A stretch of 64,000 nt of DNA from assembly GCA_036365145.1 (NCBI GenBank), contig JAEOAD010000040.1, positions 16,033,501 to 16,097,500 of the forward strand. The letters run 5' to 3'. The DNA is from Orientallactaga sibirica (Eukaryota > Chordata > Mammalia > Rodentia > Dipodidae). Under the pieces are notes generated by a model that saw nothing but the letters and a program-made list of their open reading frames with translations, ran no database searches and was not told the DNA's origin. The position numbers were made by a program, and so were the translations under genes. Positions 52,208-62,771 of this stretch are shown here, piece after piece; positions within the stretch are counted from its first letter, which is position 1, and each line of letters opens with the position of its first letter.

Positions 52208-52812
52208 ACAGGCTGCCGAGCATTACTCTGCACAGCAGATTTCATTCATGCTGGGAGACGGCTGCTTCCTGGGATTAGCCCCCATCCCCTGCCATGCATG
52301 AATGCAGAATTGCTTTGATCCTGCTTCCAACCCTTTTTGCCAATGGAAGAGTCCTGCTTTCTGCCTCCTGGATCCAGGCAACGCTAACAATCTTCATGAC
52401 ATAAGGAAGGATGAGCAACAAGCAAACATTCAGGACGTTATGCATAGCGCATCATTAGGTGCATAAAATGTGGAATTATATATATTATTTTTAATATTAA
52501 TTAATATTATATATTACGACTATCTCTAGCACTCAGGATGGAGGGGGGCACAATACTGCTGAAGTCACTACCCTCGTGTTACCAAGATGTGAAAAAGTGC
52601 TTTTACTGTACATACTAAGTACCTTTATGCGTCTATGAAATGTAATGACTTAATTTTAGAGAACACAGACTTTTCATATTTTCCTATAATCATTCCCCAG
52701 CAAGTAAGTAGCTAATGAGTCTATCTTTGGATTAGACTGTGCTAGAATGTTTGACTTTTAAAGAGTTGTTGTTTGAGTTGCTAACCTGAGTTTCATCAAA
52801 AATGGTTAAATG
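52021..52812. other. SINE-free stretch, no gene seen
   Basis: About 790 bp with an A30 run (52176-52205) and an AT palindrome at 52492-52509. Otherwise unremarkable. Confidence 0.4.
52176..52205. repeat. A30 run
   Basis: Pure poly-A not attached to a recognisable SINE body. It may be the remnant tail of an undetected retroposon upstream. Confidence 0.9.
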
Positions 52813-53058
52813 GGGCTGGAGAGATGGCTTAGCGGTTAAGGTGTTTGCCTGCAAGGCCAAAGGATCCCGGTTCAATTCTCCAGGATCCACATAAGCCAGA
52901 TGCACAAAGGGCACATGCATATGGAGTTCGTTTGCAGTGGCTAGAGGCCCTGGCGTGCCCATTCTTTCTCTGTCTGCCTCTCTTCTATTTCTCTCTCTGC
53001 TTGCAAATAAATAAATAAACAAACAAACAAACAAATAAATAAAAATTTAAAAAATTTA
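52813..53058 (+). mobile_element. Dip-1 SINE
   Basis: AATGGTTAAATG before, AATGCTTAAATG after. Tail (AAAT)n(AAAC)n. Confidence 0.95.
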
Positions 53059-53117
53059 AAAAATGCTTAAATGATTTTTTTAATAAGATAAGCATTGAAG
53101 TGTTTCCTTTTAATCTT

Positions 53118-53321
53118 TTTAAAATTTATTTTCTTTTATTTATTAGAGACAGAGAGAGGGAGAGAGTGAGAATGGGTGCGCCAGGGCCTCTAGCCACTGC
53201 AAGTGAACTCCAGACGCGTGCGCCACCATGTGCATCTGGCTTATGTGGGACCTGGAGAATCAAACCAGGGTCCTTAGGCTTCACAGGCATATGCCTTAAC
53301 CGCTAAGCCATGTCTCCAGGC
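53118..53321 (-). mobile_element. Dip-1 SINE
   Basis: Near-consensus reverse copy with CCAGACGCGTGCGCC, so CpG sites are retained, suggesting youth. Confidence 0.94.
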
Positions 53322-53575
53322 CTAAATGAATTTTAATTTGGGATTAGGACAGAATTTCCAACAGAATCTGAAATAATCTAATCCTACTATGTAAGTATGG
53401 GAAGCTGCAGACTCAGATTTGATAATTGTAAAATCAAATATCAGTTAAGTCTAAAGGACACCAAAGATGCTTTATGTCTTACAGTATCAAGTAGTCAGTT
53501 AAGATTTAATTTTTTATGTAAAAATAAACAAGCACATCCATCTCCATTATTATGACAATTTGTCTTTTTATCTTT

Positions 53576-53737
53576 TTTTGTTTGTTTGTTTTTGGTTTTT
53601 CGAGGTAGGGTTTCACTCTAGCCCAGGCTGACCTGGAATTCACTATATAGTCTCAGGGTGGCCTCGAACTCACAGCAATCCTCCTACCTCTGCCTCCTGA
53701 GTGCTGGGATTAAAGGCATGTGCCACCATGCCTGGCT
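53576..53737 (-). mobile_element. B1 SINE
   Basis: TTGTCTTTTTATCTT / TTGTCCTTTTTATCTT at 53561 and 53738. Confidence 0.96.
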
Positions 53738-53924
53738 TTGTCCTTTTTATCTTGAACAAGTGATAAAATTATATATATTCCAAAGAATTGTTTGAAAATA
53801 AATTTTCTCACAAAACTGTCATCAGTAAATATCTGATTTGTGTACCTATTTTATTATATACTGTTATAGCCCAGGTCGTGTAAAACGATTTTCAGGTTAA
53901 AAGGGATTACAAATGGAAAAAGTT

Positions 53925-54155
53925 GGGCTGGGGGAGACAGCTAAATGGTGAAGGTACTTGCCTGCAAAGCCTAACAACCCCAGTTGGATTCTATAGTACC
54001 CATGTAAAGCCAGATGTGCAAAATGACACGTGCATTTGGAGTTTGTTTATGCTGGCCAGAAGCCCAGGTGCGCCCATTCTCTTTGTCTGTCTCTCTTCTC
54101 TCTGTGCTTGCAAACAAACAAACAAACAAACAAACAAACAAACAAACAAACAAAC
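53925..54155 (+). mobile_element. Dip-1 SINE with (AAAC)n tail
   Basis: Diverged head GGGCTGGGGGAGACAGC; eleven AAAC units at 54113-54155. Confidence 0.9.
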
Positions 54156-54198
54156 GCTTTAAAAAAGATTTTCTCTGAGTCTTTAAAAACAAACGGAA

Positions 54199-54375
54199 GC
54201 CGGGTATGATGGGGGTGGTACACACCTTTAACCCTCAGCACTCAGGAGGCAGAGATAGGAGGATCGCTGTGTGTTGGAGGCCAGCCAGAGACTACATAGT
54301 GAATACCAAGTTAGCCTGGGCTAGAGCAAGATCCTACCTCAAAAAACAAAAACAAAACAAAACAAAAACAAAAAA
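54199..54375 (+). mobile_element. B1 SINE
   Basis: GAAGCCGGGTATGATGG head with a 4-5 base insertion, tail of AAAAC units. Confidence 0.92.
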
Positions 54376-55295
54376 AAGGAAAACGTTTATGAAGCCCTGG
54401 TTTAAGCCACCCCATGCTGCTTTGCTACGGCAGACCTAGCTTTTACTGAGTGGGAAGCTCTAAGTATAGTGTATAGTTTGGAATTGCTGCTCCTGTGCTG
54501 AGCATTGGCTGAGAAACACAGGGAACAGATGGGGACTATAGTAAGTGGTCCGTGGATGCTAATCATTATTTTTAGCCCAAATGACTCAGGGCTCCGAACA
54601 ACAAATACGCTTACCATAGATTTCTCCCTCCCCCCACAGAAGGAGAAGCCACAGCCGCAGTGAAAACTTGGCCTGCTCCAACGTGTGAGGCCAAGTCCAG
54701 TTGTGCCTACGGTACTGCACGGTGTTTAGTGAGAGACGCCACCCCGGGGGGTCACTACCGTGGAAACAGCAGCCTGTGGTGCGTGGTTAGGGGCATGCAC
54801 AAACCTTGGTCCTGCAACTGTGTCCAGCTGTCATAACAAATGCCAAAGGCAGGCGAGGGGAGTGGAGCGTGAAACCTTCACCACTAACAAGAGATACTGA
54901 TGTGTGTTGTGAAGCACAAGCTTGGGGACATGTGGGTGTCCCTCTTAATCTGCTTCTTCTTGGTGACCTGCTTGACCTTGATGGTTTTCCTCCACGTTGA
55001 TTTTGTTATAGAAACTGTTGATTTTTTTTTTTTTTTTCTGCGACATATACAAGCTACTACTCAAGGTTCTGAAAGCTGTGTTTGTGTTTTGGCTGTTATT
55101 GTCAAGAAGGAACAATCTGCCTGCCTACACTGCTTTGTCCTCAGTTAATACTGGTGGTGATTATAGCCTGCCTCGCCCATCAACCCCTACCAAAAAAAAA
55201 AAAAAAAAAAAAAAAAAGAAAAAAAGAAAAAAGAAAAAGAAGGGCGGGTATGTAAAAATTGCTGCCAGTGTTTTCAGCACTGGGGAAAGAAAAAT
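54376..55295. other. Mostly non-repeat stretch, no gene seen
   Basis: About 920 bp with a T17 run (55021) and an A-rich run (55193-55240). Frames up to 102 codons run through the homopolymers and are not credible genes. Confidence 0.4.
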
Positions 55296-55299
55296 ACTT

Positions 55300-55455
55300 T
55301 TTTTTTTTTGTGGTTTTCTGAGGTAGGGTTTCACTCTAGCTCAGGCTGACCTGGAATTCACTATGTAGTCTCAGGGTGGCCTCAAACTCTTGGTGATCCT
55401 CCTACCTCTGCCTCCCGAGTGCTGGGATTAAAGGCTTGTGCCACCACGCCTGGCT
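55300..55455 (-). mobile_element. B1 SINE
   Basis: GAAAAATACTT at 55289 and 55456. Confidence 0.96.
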
Positions 55456-55610
55456 GAAAAATACTTATTTATTCTCCACAAGCTCACTGATATTCATAGT
55501 CCTCCTGGATACCAAGCCTGAGGTCCCCTGAGAGAGAACAAGATACTACTTCTATTACACTCCCCAGGCAGTGCACTGGCCTGTGTCTGTTTAAGAATAG
55601 TGATAATGCA

Positions 55611-55846
55611 GGGGCTGGAGGGATGGCTTAGTGGTTAAGGCGTTTGCCTGCAAAGCCAAAGGACCCTGGTTTGACTCTCCAGGACCCACATAAGGCCAGA
55701 TACACAAGGTGGTACATGTGTCTGGAGTTTGTTTGCAGTGGCTGGAGGCCCCAGTGTGCCCATTCGCTCTGTGTCTCTCTCTCTGTCTCTCTTTCAAATG
55801 AATAAAACTTAAAAAAATATGAAAAAATACTTTCTCTTAAAAAGAA
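55611..55846 (+). mobile_element. Dip-1 SINE
   Basis: AAGAATAGTGATAATGC before, AAGAATAGTGATGATGC after. Confidence 0.96.
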
Positions 55847-55930
55847 AAGAATAGTGATGATGCCATTAGCACAAGTCCTTTTGGGGGGGGATCTGAGGAC
55901 AGGAGATGGAGTTAAAAGTGCATAATTTGA

Positions 55931-56457
55931 GGCTGGAGAGATGGCTTAGCAGTTAAGGCATTTGCTTGCAAAGCCTAAGCAACTGGGTTCTAGTTTCCAG
56001 TACCCACATAATGCATGATCTGGCACATGCAGCGGCTGGATGCCCTGGCATGTCCATTCTCTCTCTCTGGTGGTTTGATTCAGGTGTCCCCTATAAACTT
56101 AGGTGTTCTGAATGCTCCGTTTCCAGCTGATGGAGATTTGGGAATTAACGCCTCCTGCAGGCAGTGTATTGTTGAAGGTGGGCTTATGGCTATTAAAAGC
56201 CAGCTTCTGCTTGCTAGTGTTTGGCACACTCTCTTGTTGCTATTGTTCACCTGATGTTGGCCAGGAGGTGATGTCCACCCTCTATTCATGCCATCATTTC
56301 CCCCTGCCATCATGGAGCTTCCCAATGAGTCTGTAAACCAAAATAAACCCTTTTCCCCACAAGCTGCTCTTGGTCGGATGTTGCCTGCCAGCAATGTGAA
56401 CCTGACTCCAACACTCTCTGCCTCTTTCTCTCTCAAATAAATTAAACTATATTTTAG
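55931..56457 (+). mobile_element. Dip-1 SINE split by an LTR
   Basis: Head to CT-rich part at 55931-56067, remainder (CTCTCTGCCTCTTTC ... AAATAAATTAAA) at 56414-56457. Outer flanks GTGCATAATTTGA / GTTCATAATTTTGA. Confidence 0.93.
56068..56413 (+). mobile_element. MaLR-like solo LTR inside a SINE
   Basis: 346 bp, TGGTGGTTTG ... CTCCAACA, flanked by CTCTC on both sides. Poly(A) signal in CCAAAATAAACCC at about 56338. Similar to 37290 over its length. No viral coding region. Confidence 0.82.
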
Positions 56458-56929
56458 GAGTTCATAATTTTGAAATATCCACCTCTTTTAAACCAAAATG
56501 TCTTGGTCCATTACATTCTACTTGTATGAAGCAGCCGTCCCTCCAGAGTGCTGTGGGGGAAGGCTCTGTTTGTTGCAGTATGTCCTGAAGGTTGTACATG
56601 GCTCTGTACACACTCTTGTTTAATTCTACACTGTCCCATTCCATTGCCACAGAGTACTTAACATGTTTATTGCCTAAATTAAAATGTACAAGAAGTGCAA
56701 AATACAGCCCACAGCTCAAAGACTTAATATGCAAAAAAGTTGACATTCTAGCAATTACTTGGTGAAATGACAATATGGTCATACGTGGATTAAATACTAA
56801 ATTACTGCTTGATTGGGTTTTTTTTTTTTCATTTCTCCTCTTTGTGTTCCCTTAAGACATTTTCCTTATAGCCACTTTAAAATTCCATGTCTGACTGGCA
56901 TTCAAGGCTCCCATTGTATTTGTTTCTTT
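56458..56929. other. Non-repeat stretch, no gene seen
   Basis: About 470 bp. A 106-codon minus frame (56462-56782) has no domain. Confidence 0.35.
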
Positions 56930-56958
56930 TCTTGTCTTTCTTTTTTATTTTGACGTGT

Positions 56959-56996
<38 letters not shown>

Positions 56997-57125
56997 TGTA
57001 TGCACATATGTCTGCACACAGATGCACATACGCTGTGGTACATACCTACATGTGATGACCAGAGGAAGACACCCGTCTCTATTGCTTTTATTTTATTATT
57101 TTATCTCCCTGAGGTAGGGGTTCTC
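56930..57125. mobile_element. B4-like fossil with (GT)n
   Basis: (GT)n at 56954-56995, then GTGTATGCACATATGTCTGC, ATGACCAGAGGAAGACACCC: the CA/GT-rich end of a rodent composite, reverse. Confidence 0.4.
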
Positions 57126-57144
57126 AATGAACCTGTTTTTCTTT

Positions 57145-57366
57145 TTAAAAAAATTTTAAAAGATTTTATTTTATTTTATTTATTTACTAGAGACTGAGAG
57201 GGAGAGTGAGTGAGAATGGGCACGCCAGGGCCTCTAGCCACTGCAAACGAACTCTAGATGCATGCACCACCATGTACATCTGGCTTACATGGGACCTGGA
57301 GAATCGAACCTGGGTCCTTAGGCTTCACAGACATGTGCCTTAATCTCTAAGCCATCTCTCCAGCCC
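57145..57366 (-). mobile_element. Dip-1 SINE
   Basis: First of two tandem reverse copies. The left flank CTGTTTTTCTTTTTAAA recurs only after the second copy. Confidence 0.94.
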
Positions 57367-57367
57367 T

Positions 57368-57566
57368 AAAATATTTTATTTATTTATCTGCAAGCAGAGA
57401 GGGAGACAAAGAGAATGGGTGCACCAGGGCCTCCAGCCACTGCAAACTAACTTCAGATGCATGTGCCACTTTGTGTATCTTGCTTTACGTGGGTACTGGG
57501 AAATGGTCCTGGGCTATCAGGCTTTGCAACAAGTGTCTTTAACCACTGAGCAATCTCTTTAGCCCT
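57368..57566 (-). mobile_element. Dip-1 SINE
   Basis: Second tandem copy, more diverged, so probably the older. Right flank CTGTTTCTTTTTAAAG. Confidence 0.92.
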
Positions 57567-57628
57567 GTTTCTTTTTAAAGGGTAGTTTTTGTTTTGTTTT
57601 GTTTTGTTTTTGTAAGAGTGGAGAAAGA

Positions 57629-57853
57629 GGGCTGGAGAGATGGCTTAGTGGTTAAGGCGTTTGCCTGCAAAGCCAAAGAACCTCTGTCCGATTCTCCAGG
57701 ACCCACACAAGCCAGATGCACAAGGGGGCACATGCATCTGGAGTTTGATTGCAGTGGCTGGAGGCCCTGGCATGCCCATACTCTCTCTCTCTCTCTCTGT
57801 GCTTCTCTCTCTCTCTCTTAAATAAATAAATAAATAAATAAAATATATTTAAA
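57629..57853 (+). mobile_element. Dip-1 SINE
   Basis: Perfect AAGAGTGGAGAAAG at 57614 and 57855. Body near consensus; a young copy. Confidence 0.96.
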
Positions 57854-57944
57854 AAAGAGTGGAGAAAGTTTTATTACTTGCAGCAGGTAAGTAAGGAACA
57901 GGAATTATTTCAAAACTGTCTGCTTATGCTACTTGAATAAAGGA

Positions 57945-58432
57945 AGTTGAGGGGCTTTATCTGAGAAAGTGATGATGTACATAATTATACTGGAAAGGAC
58001 ATACCCGAGCATGCTCAGTTAAGGAGCACATCCATGAGCATGCTCAGCTTAAGGTTATAGTTCAAGAAGAAAAGAGGGTGACACACAAGCTTAGGCACGC
58101 CTAATTCCAGGTTATGGAACACATATTCAAAATGGTTAGCATGGCAACACTTTGGGGAATATTCTGCTTGCATCCTAAACATAGTGAACAAGAACACCTC
58201 TGGGCATGCTCAGCTCCCTCATAAGGATGACAGACAGGAACGTCTCTGGGCACACAGCAGCCTATAGACCTGGAAGACAAGAATGCCCGTGGGAATGTAC
58301 AGCTTTCCCTGAAACCTTTTAGCGTCATCCAACATTCAGGCATGTTACTAATAAACCTCTTTCTTCCTCTGCTTCTGCCTCTGGGCTCATTGTGTCCCTC
58401 CAGGGGCAGTAAACAGAACCCTGTGCATTTAC
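57945..58432 (+). mobile_element. ERV solo LTR of a different family
   Basis: U3-like part with repeated GAGCATGCTCAG, then a poly(A) signal in ACTAATAAACCTCTTTC, a CTCTGCTTCTGCCTCTGG block and a GTGTCCCTCC end. The plan of AATAAACCTCTT followed by a pyrimidine-rich U5 suits a class I ERV. Ends and target duplication not settled; no coding region. Confidence 0.55.
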
Positions 58433-58502
58433 TTGAGTAGGCTTGTTTCTGTAGATTTCAATTATTTTTCACAAGTTGTTTTCCAATGAAAAGTTTAGTT
58501 CT

Positions 58503-58656
58503 AGCCAGGCATGGTGGTGCACGCCTTTAATCCCAGCACTCGGGAGGCAGAGGTAGGGGGATCACTGTGAGTTCGAGGCTACCCTGAGACTAAAGAGTGA
58601 ATTATACCTGGGCTAGAGTGAGACCCTACCTCTAAAAACCAAAAGGGGGGGAAAAA
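58503..58656 (+). mobile_element. B1 SINE
   Basis: Near-consensus with CGGGAGGCAG; lacks the CAGGTCAGC block. Confidence 0.93.
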
Positions 58657-58732
58657 AGCTGAGTTCTGCTTTCCAGGCCCATAACCGATACCACATTCAG
58701 ATATTGTATCTATCCTTGATTTGTGTGTGTTT

Positions 58733-59016
58733 TTTAAATTTTTTATTATTTTATTTATTTTTGGAGAGAGACACAGAGAGAGACAGACAGAGAGGGAGAG
58801 GGAGACAGATAGAGATGGGCGCGCCAGCAGTCTTTCAGCTGCTATGAACGAAATCTAGATGTGTGCGCCCCCTTGTGGTCAAGTGCAGCATTGCGCCCTT
58901 GTGTCATTGCATCTGGCTAAACGTGGGACCTGGAGATTGGAACCGCTGGAGATTGGAACCAGTGTTCTTAGGCTTAGCAGGCAGGCGCCTTAACCACTAA
59001 GCCATCTGTCCAGCCC
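58733..59016 (-). mobile_element. Dip-2 SINE
   Basis: CCTTGATTTGTGTG before, CCTTGATTGTGTT after. Retains GCGCCCCCTTGTGG (58865-58878), CTCF-like on the minus strand. Confidence 0.95.
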
Positions 59017-59884
59017 CCTTGATTGTGTTTTATGCTTGGTCAGATAATAGCGATTTGCTACCAAATATTCCAATATATAATAGAGTCTCTGCTCCCAGGA
59101 GGTCACTCATCTTCAAACCCAGAATGAGATACGGTGTATGCATCTAAAGCTTTTGGGAAGTTACTTTAACCCCAGGATGGGTAAAGGTATTTGTATCTAG
59201 AGTTTCCTTCTGGCTTTAGGGTTTTTTTTTTTTTTTTTTTATGATTCCGTTTAGAAATCTGAGGCCTGAAAAGAGCAGGTTAATCTGGGAGACTCTTGGC
59301 ATTTCAGAAGTGAGAGACTTTTTCCAAAGACCAATCTTTAAAAAACGAACCCTACTCCTGCGGAGCTAGAAGCCAGCAGTCAAGACATCAGGAGCCGAGC
59401 AGGCAAGGAGGGACAATGCTGCCTCCCACTGGGCCAGAGTGGAGCAGCAGTGCACTGGGGAGGTGGCTCCATGCCATCGCTTTGGGCTGGTCATAGCCCA
59501 GCTAGTGAGGGGACTGACAGTCCAGGCTGCATCATCAAGGGCGTATGCTCCTGTAGTTAGCTTTGCTCCACGCCTCTTGCGAAGAGCCTAATGTTTGATT
59601 CAGACAGGAGTTCTGTTCACATGGTCCTGGCATAGCAGTTGCTGGAAAGGTGTCGGTGGGCTGGCTGGACACTCGATACAGATGTGAAAGCAGGTGCTAG
59701 GCTTCTTCTGGATCATCCCCAAGGAAGCTGCAGGCTGCCAGAATGTGCCAGACAAGCCAGGTGAAGCCAGTGCAAGGGCAGAGAGTGTTAGCTTAGGCTA
59801 CTTGGCCCCAAAGTAGGATTTTTCCCCCTTTCAACCAAGGGTCTGAATCAATACGGCTCACAAAGCATTAGAAGAGCTTGGGAG
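59017..59884. other. Unassigned stretch, no gene seen
   Basis: About 870 bp with a T20 run at 59221. The GC-richer part (59340-59800) has no convincing ORF and no family that I can name. Confidence 0.4.
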
Positions 59885-60089
59885 GGGCTGAAGAGATGGC
59901 TCAGTGGTTAAGGCATTTGCTTGCAAAGCCTGACGACCTGGTTTTAATTCTTCAGTACCCACCTTAAGCAAAGCTAGATGGGCACAAAGTGGCACAGGTA
60001 TCTGGAGTTTGTTTGCAGAGGCAAGAGCCCCTGGCACATCCATTGTGTGTGTGCCTGTGTGTTTGCAAATAAATACACAAAATATTTAA
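59885..60089 (+). mobile_element. Dip-1 SINE
   Basis: GGGGCTGAAGAGATGGCTC head; tail AAATAAATACACAAAA. Confidence 0.92.
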
Positions 60090-60090
60090 A

Positions 60091-60238
60091 AAGCTGGGCA
60101 TGGTGGCTCATGCCTTTAATCCCAGTATTTAGGAGGCAGAGATAGGAGGATGGCCTTGAGTTTGAGGCCATCTTGAGACTATATAGCGTATTCCAGGTCA
60201 CCCTGGGCTAGAGTGAGACCCTACCTAGAAAACAAACA
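60091..60238 (+). mobile_element. B1 SINE
   Basis: Follows the previous SINE tail directly. Complete. Confidence 0.93.
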
Positions 60239-60254
60239 AAAAGAAGTGGAAGCA

Positions 60255-60470
60255 GGGACTGGAGAGATGGCTTAGTGGTTAAGTGCTTGCCTGTGAAGTC
60301 TAGGGACCTTGGTTCGAGGCTCAATTCCCCAGGATCCATGTAAGCCAGATGCATAAGGAGGCGCATGCATCTGGAGTTCGTTTGCAGTGGCTGGAGGCCC
60401 GGGTGTACCCATTCTCTCTCTCTGCCTCTTTCTCTCTCTGTCTGTCTGTTGCTAATCAATCAATCAATAA
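60255..60470 (+). mobile_element. Dip-1 SINE (B-box duplicated form)
   Basis: AAAAGAAGTGGAAGCA before, AAAAGAAGTAGAAACA after. Contains GGTTCGAGGCTCAATTCCCC and a GCTAATCAATCAATCAATAA tail. Confidence 0.96.
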
Positions 60471-61263
60471 AAAAGAAGTAGAAACAGACCTTCTGAGCAC
60501 ATGTAAACTGGTTTATAAAGGTAAATGGAGGAGACACATGCCCTTACTGTCAATATGCAGTGTGTTCTTATGAGAAACGGAATCGGAGGGACACAGGAAG
60601 CTGCGGGTGTTAGAAAACAGCATGATGCAGTTCAAATTCATGTGTCCAATTTTTACTGCTCCCAGTCCAGGCTCCTATGCCTCAGTGCCTCCCTAGCGTC
60701 CCGCTGCCTTGCTGCCTGACACCTGCGTTGTTTGACCCCCACCTCATCTTCCCGACACACAACACGCCAGACACACACATCAACCCACACGCACACACCC
60801 CACTCCTTGAGGGCAAGGGGTACGCTTTCCAGTGTTGCTTCAGCTAGAAGAGGAATTGCTAGGTACCCATGGAAACGAGGACATGGTGAAACTCAGACCT
60901 GCTGCTGGGGCCCGTGGGAATGGAGAGAGAGCCACCGCACCTCCAGGGAAGAGGAAGACCCCATCCCCCCACCCCAGCAGCAGAGCATCAAGGAGCCCAG
61001 AGGGAATCATTGCATCTGGAAGGCTATTTGCTCACGTCACCGTCCTAGAATCTAGTTATCTTGTTCCCACTCCCCCTTCTGGTATTCCCTTCACCACAGA
61101 GGCTGGAATTGGTTGACCTTCCTGTGGTCAACCGCTATGGGCCCATCTCCTTTCTGTAGCTACCTCCAAACGTGCTCTCAGCACCTCCTTCTCAGCACAT
61201 AGTTCATATATTTTGATACTTGCCTCCTCACCCACCACTCCTGCTTTCTCTACCGCCACAAGT
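60471..61263. other. SINE-free stretch, no gene seen
   Basis: About 790 bp, GC-richer, with a CA-rich patch at 60760-60800. Overlapping 94-107 codon frames (60732-61116) are proline/arginine-rich and domain-free. No CpG island. Confidence 0.4.
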
Positions 61264-61277
61264 TCTGCTTACTCTTT

Positions 61278-61481
61278 TTTTAAAAAAATATTTTATTCAT
61301 TTATTTATTTGACAGAGAAAGAGGGAGAGAGAGAATGGGTGTGCCAGGGCCCCCAGCCACTGCAAACTCCAGACACGTGTGCCCCCTTGTGCATCTGGCT
61401 AACGTGGGTCCTGGGGAATTGAACCTGAGTCCTTTGATTTTGCAGGCAAACACCTTAACTGCTAAGCCATCCCTCCAGCCC
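61278..61481 (-). mobile_element. Dip-1 SINE
   Basis: TCTGCTTACTCTTT at 61264 and 61482, perfect. Confidence 0.96.
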
Positions 61482-61540
61482 TCTGCTTACTCTTTACCAT
61501 TTCACAATGTTTGTAATCCTGCCTGAGTTTTCTCTGAGTT

Positions 61541-61768
61541 TTTAATTAATTAATCATTTTATTTTATTTTTATTGACAGCTTCCTTAATTGTAGACAATA
61601 TCCCATGGTACGTCCCTCCCTTCCCCCACTTTCCCCTTTGAAACTCCACTCTCCATCATATCCCCTCCACCTCTCAATCTGTCTCTCTTTTCATTTTGAT
61701 GTTGTCATGAGTTTTTAAATTTTTTAAAATAATTTTTCAAATTTTTTATTTATTTGAGAGAGAGAGGC

Positions 61769-61819
<51 letters not shown>

Positions 61820-61966
61820 GAATGGGCATGCCAGGGCATCTAGCAAAAGAACTCAGATGCATGCGCCACCTTGTCCAGCTGGCTTTATGTGGGCACTGGG
61901 GAATCGAACCTGAGCCCTTTAGCTTTGCAGACAAGCGCCTTCACCACGAAGCCATCTCTCCAGCCC
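61541..61966 (-). mobile_element. Dip-1/L1 3'-end chimeric retroposon
   Basis: Minus strand: Dip-1 SINE (about 61735-61966) followed by an L1-like 3' end (61541-61705) with its A/T tail. TTCTCTGAGTTTTT flanks the whole at about 61529 and 61969. The L1 part aligns with 16075-16200. Confidence 0.65.
61770..61819. repeat. (GATA)12 microsatellite
   Basis: About twelve perfect GATA units inside the GA-rich part of the Dip-1 half of the chimera. Confidence 0.97.
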
Positions 61967-61967
61967 C

Positions 61968-62439
61968 TTCTCTGAGTTTTTTCACTCTTGCCGCTAGACA
62001 CAGACTCTTTCCCTGTATCTATACCTCACAATCCTGAGATGCTCCCTTTGATGTCCTTGAGAAACAGTCTTTGGTGACTTAACCTCCACTCTCTCTGCAT
62101 CAATGTAGCATCATAAGCAACCGGCCAGCAATAAGGTGACTAAGTTTCTAAAGTGACCTGTGTCTGTGTGTCTGCGTGTCTATTCCATCAGCTGTGGCCC
62201 GAGGCAGGCTACCAGAGAGAGAATGTGACCATTTGTGTTCATGGAGCAGAAGCTTAGTGAAGCAGATTCCAAGCTTTTTCCTAGACCATGTACACCTTAT
62301 GCCACCTCCAATGTCCACCTCCAATGCCATTCCATTGTATGATGACCCTATTTTTGTCCAAGACCATTGTTTTGGTGCCAACTGCCTTGCTTACTGTTGT
62401 GGGCTTGCTTTTCTCTTGAATGGACAGTGAAAGATGGTA
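61968..62439. other. Non-repeat stretch, no gene seen
   Basis: About 470 bp with a local CCACCTCCAATG(T/C)C duplication at 62299-62325. Short frames without domain. Confidence 0.4.
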
Positions 62440-62450
62440 TGTTTGTTTTT

Positions 62451-62660
62451 TATTAAAAAAATATTTTATTTACGCATTAGAGAGAGAAAGAGGGAGGGAG
62501 AGAGAGAGAATGGGTGAGCCAGGGCCTCCAGCCACTGCAAATGAACTCCAGATGCAAGCGCCCTCTTGTGCATCTGGCTTACGTGGGTCCTGGAGAATCG
62601 AACTGGGATCCTTTGGCTTTGCAGGCAAATGCCTTAACAGTTAAGCCATCTCTCCAGCTC
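62451..62660 (-). mobile_element. Dip-1 SINE
   Basis: TGTTTGTTT at 62440 and 62661. Near consensus. Confidence 0.95.
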
Positions 62661-62771
62661 TGTTTGTTTCTTTGATCAGAGAAGACCTTGGGAAATAAGG
62701 ACGAGTCTTATGGTGACAGGCAATAGCCCATACATCGCATGTGCACTTGGTGGCAAATACAACATGTTATG

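Noticed and set aside
57945..58432. Possible ERV provirus
   Set aside because: Only LTR-like sequence; no gag, pol or env similarity on either side, so solo LTR at most.
59340..59800. Possible processed pseudogene on either strand
   Set aside because: No frame, no poly-A tail with target duplication, and no protein that I recognise.
59885..60470. tRNA-like A-box and B-box blocks
   Set aside because: They are SINE heads. No cloverleaf with proper acceptor and anticodon arms can be drawn, so these are not tRNA genes; the same holds for all Dip copies.
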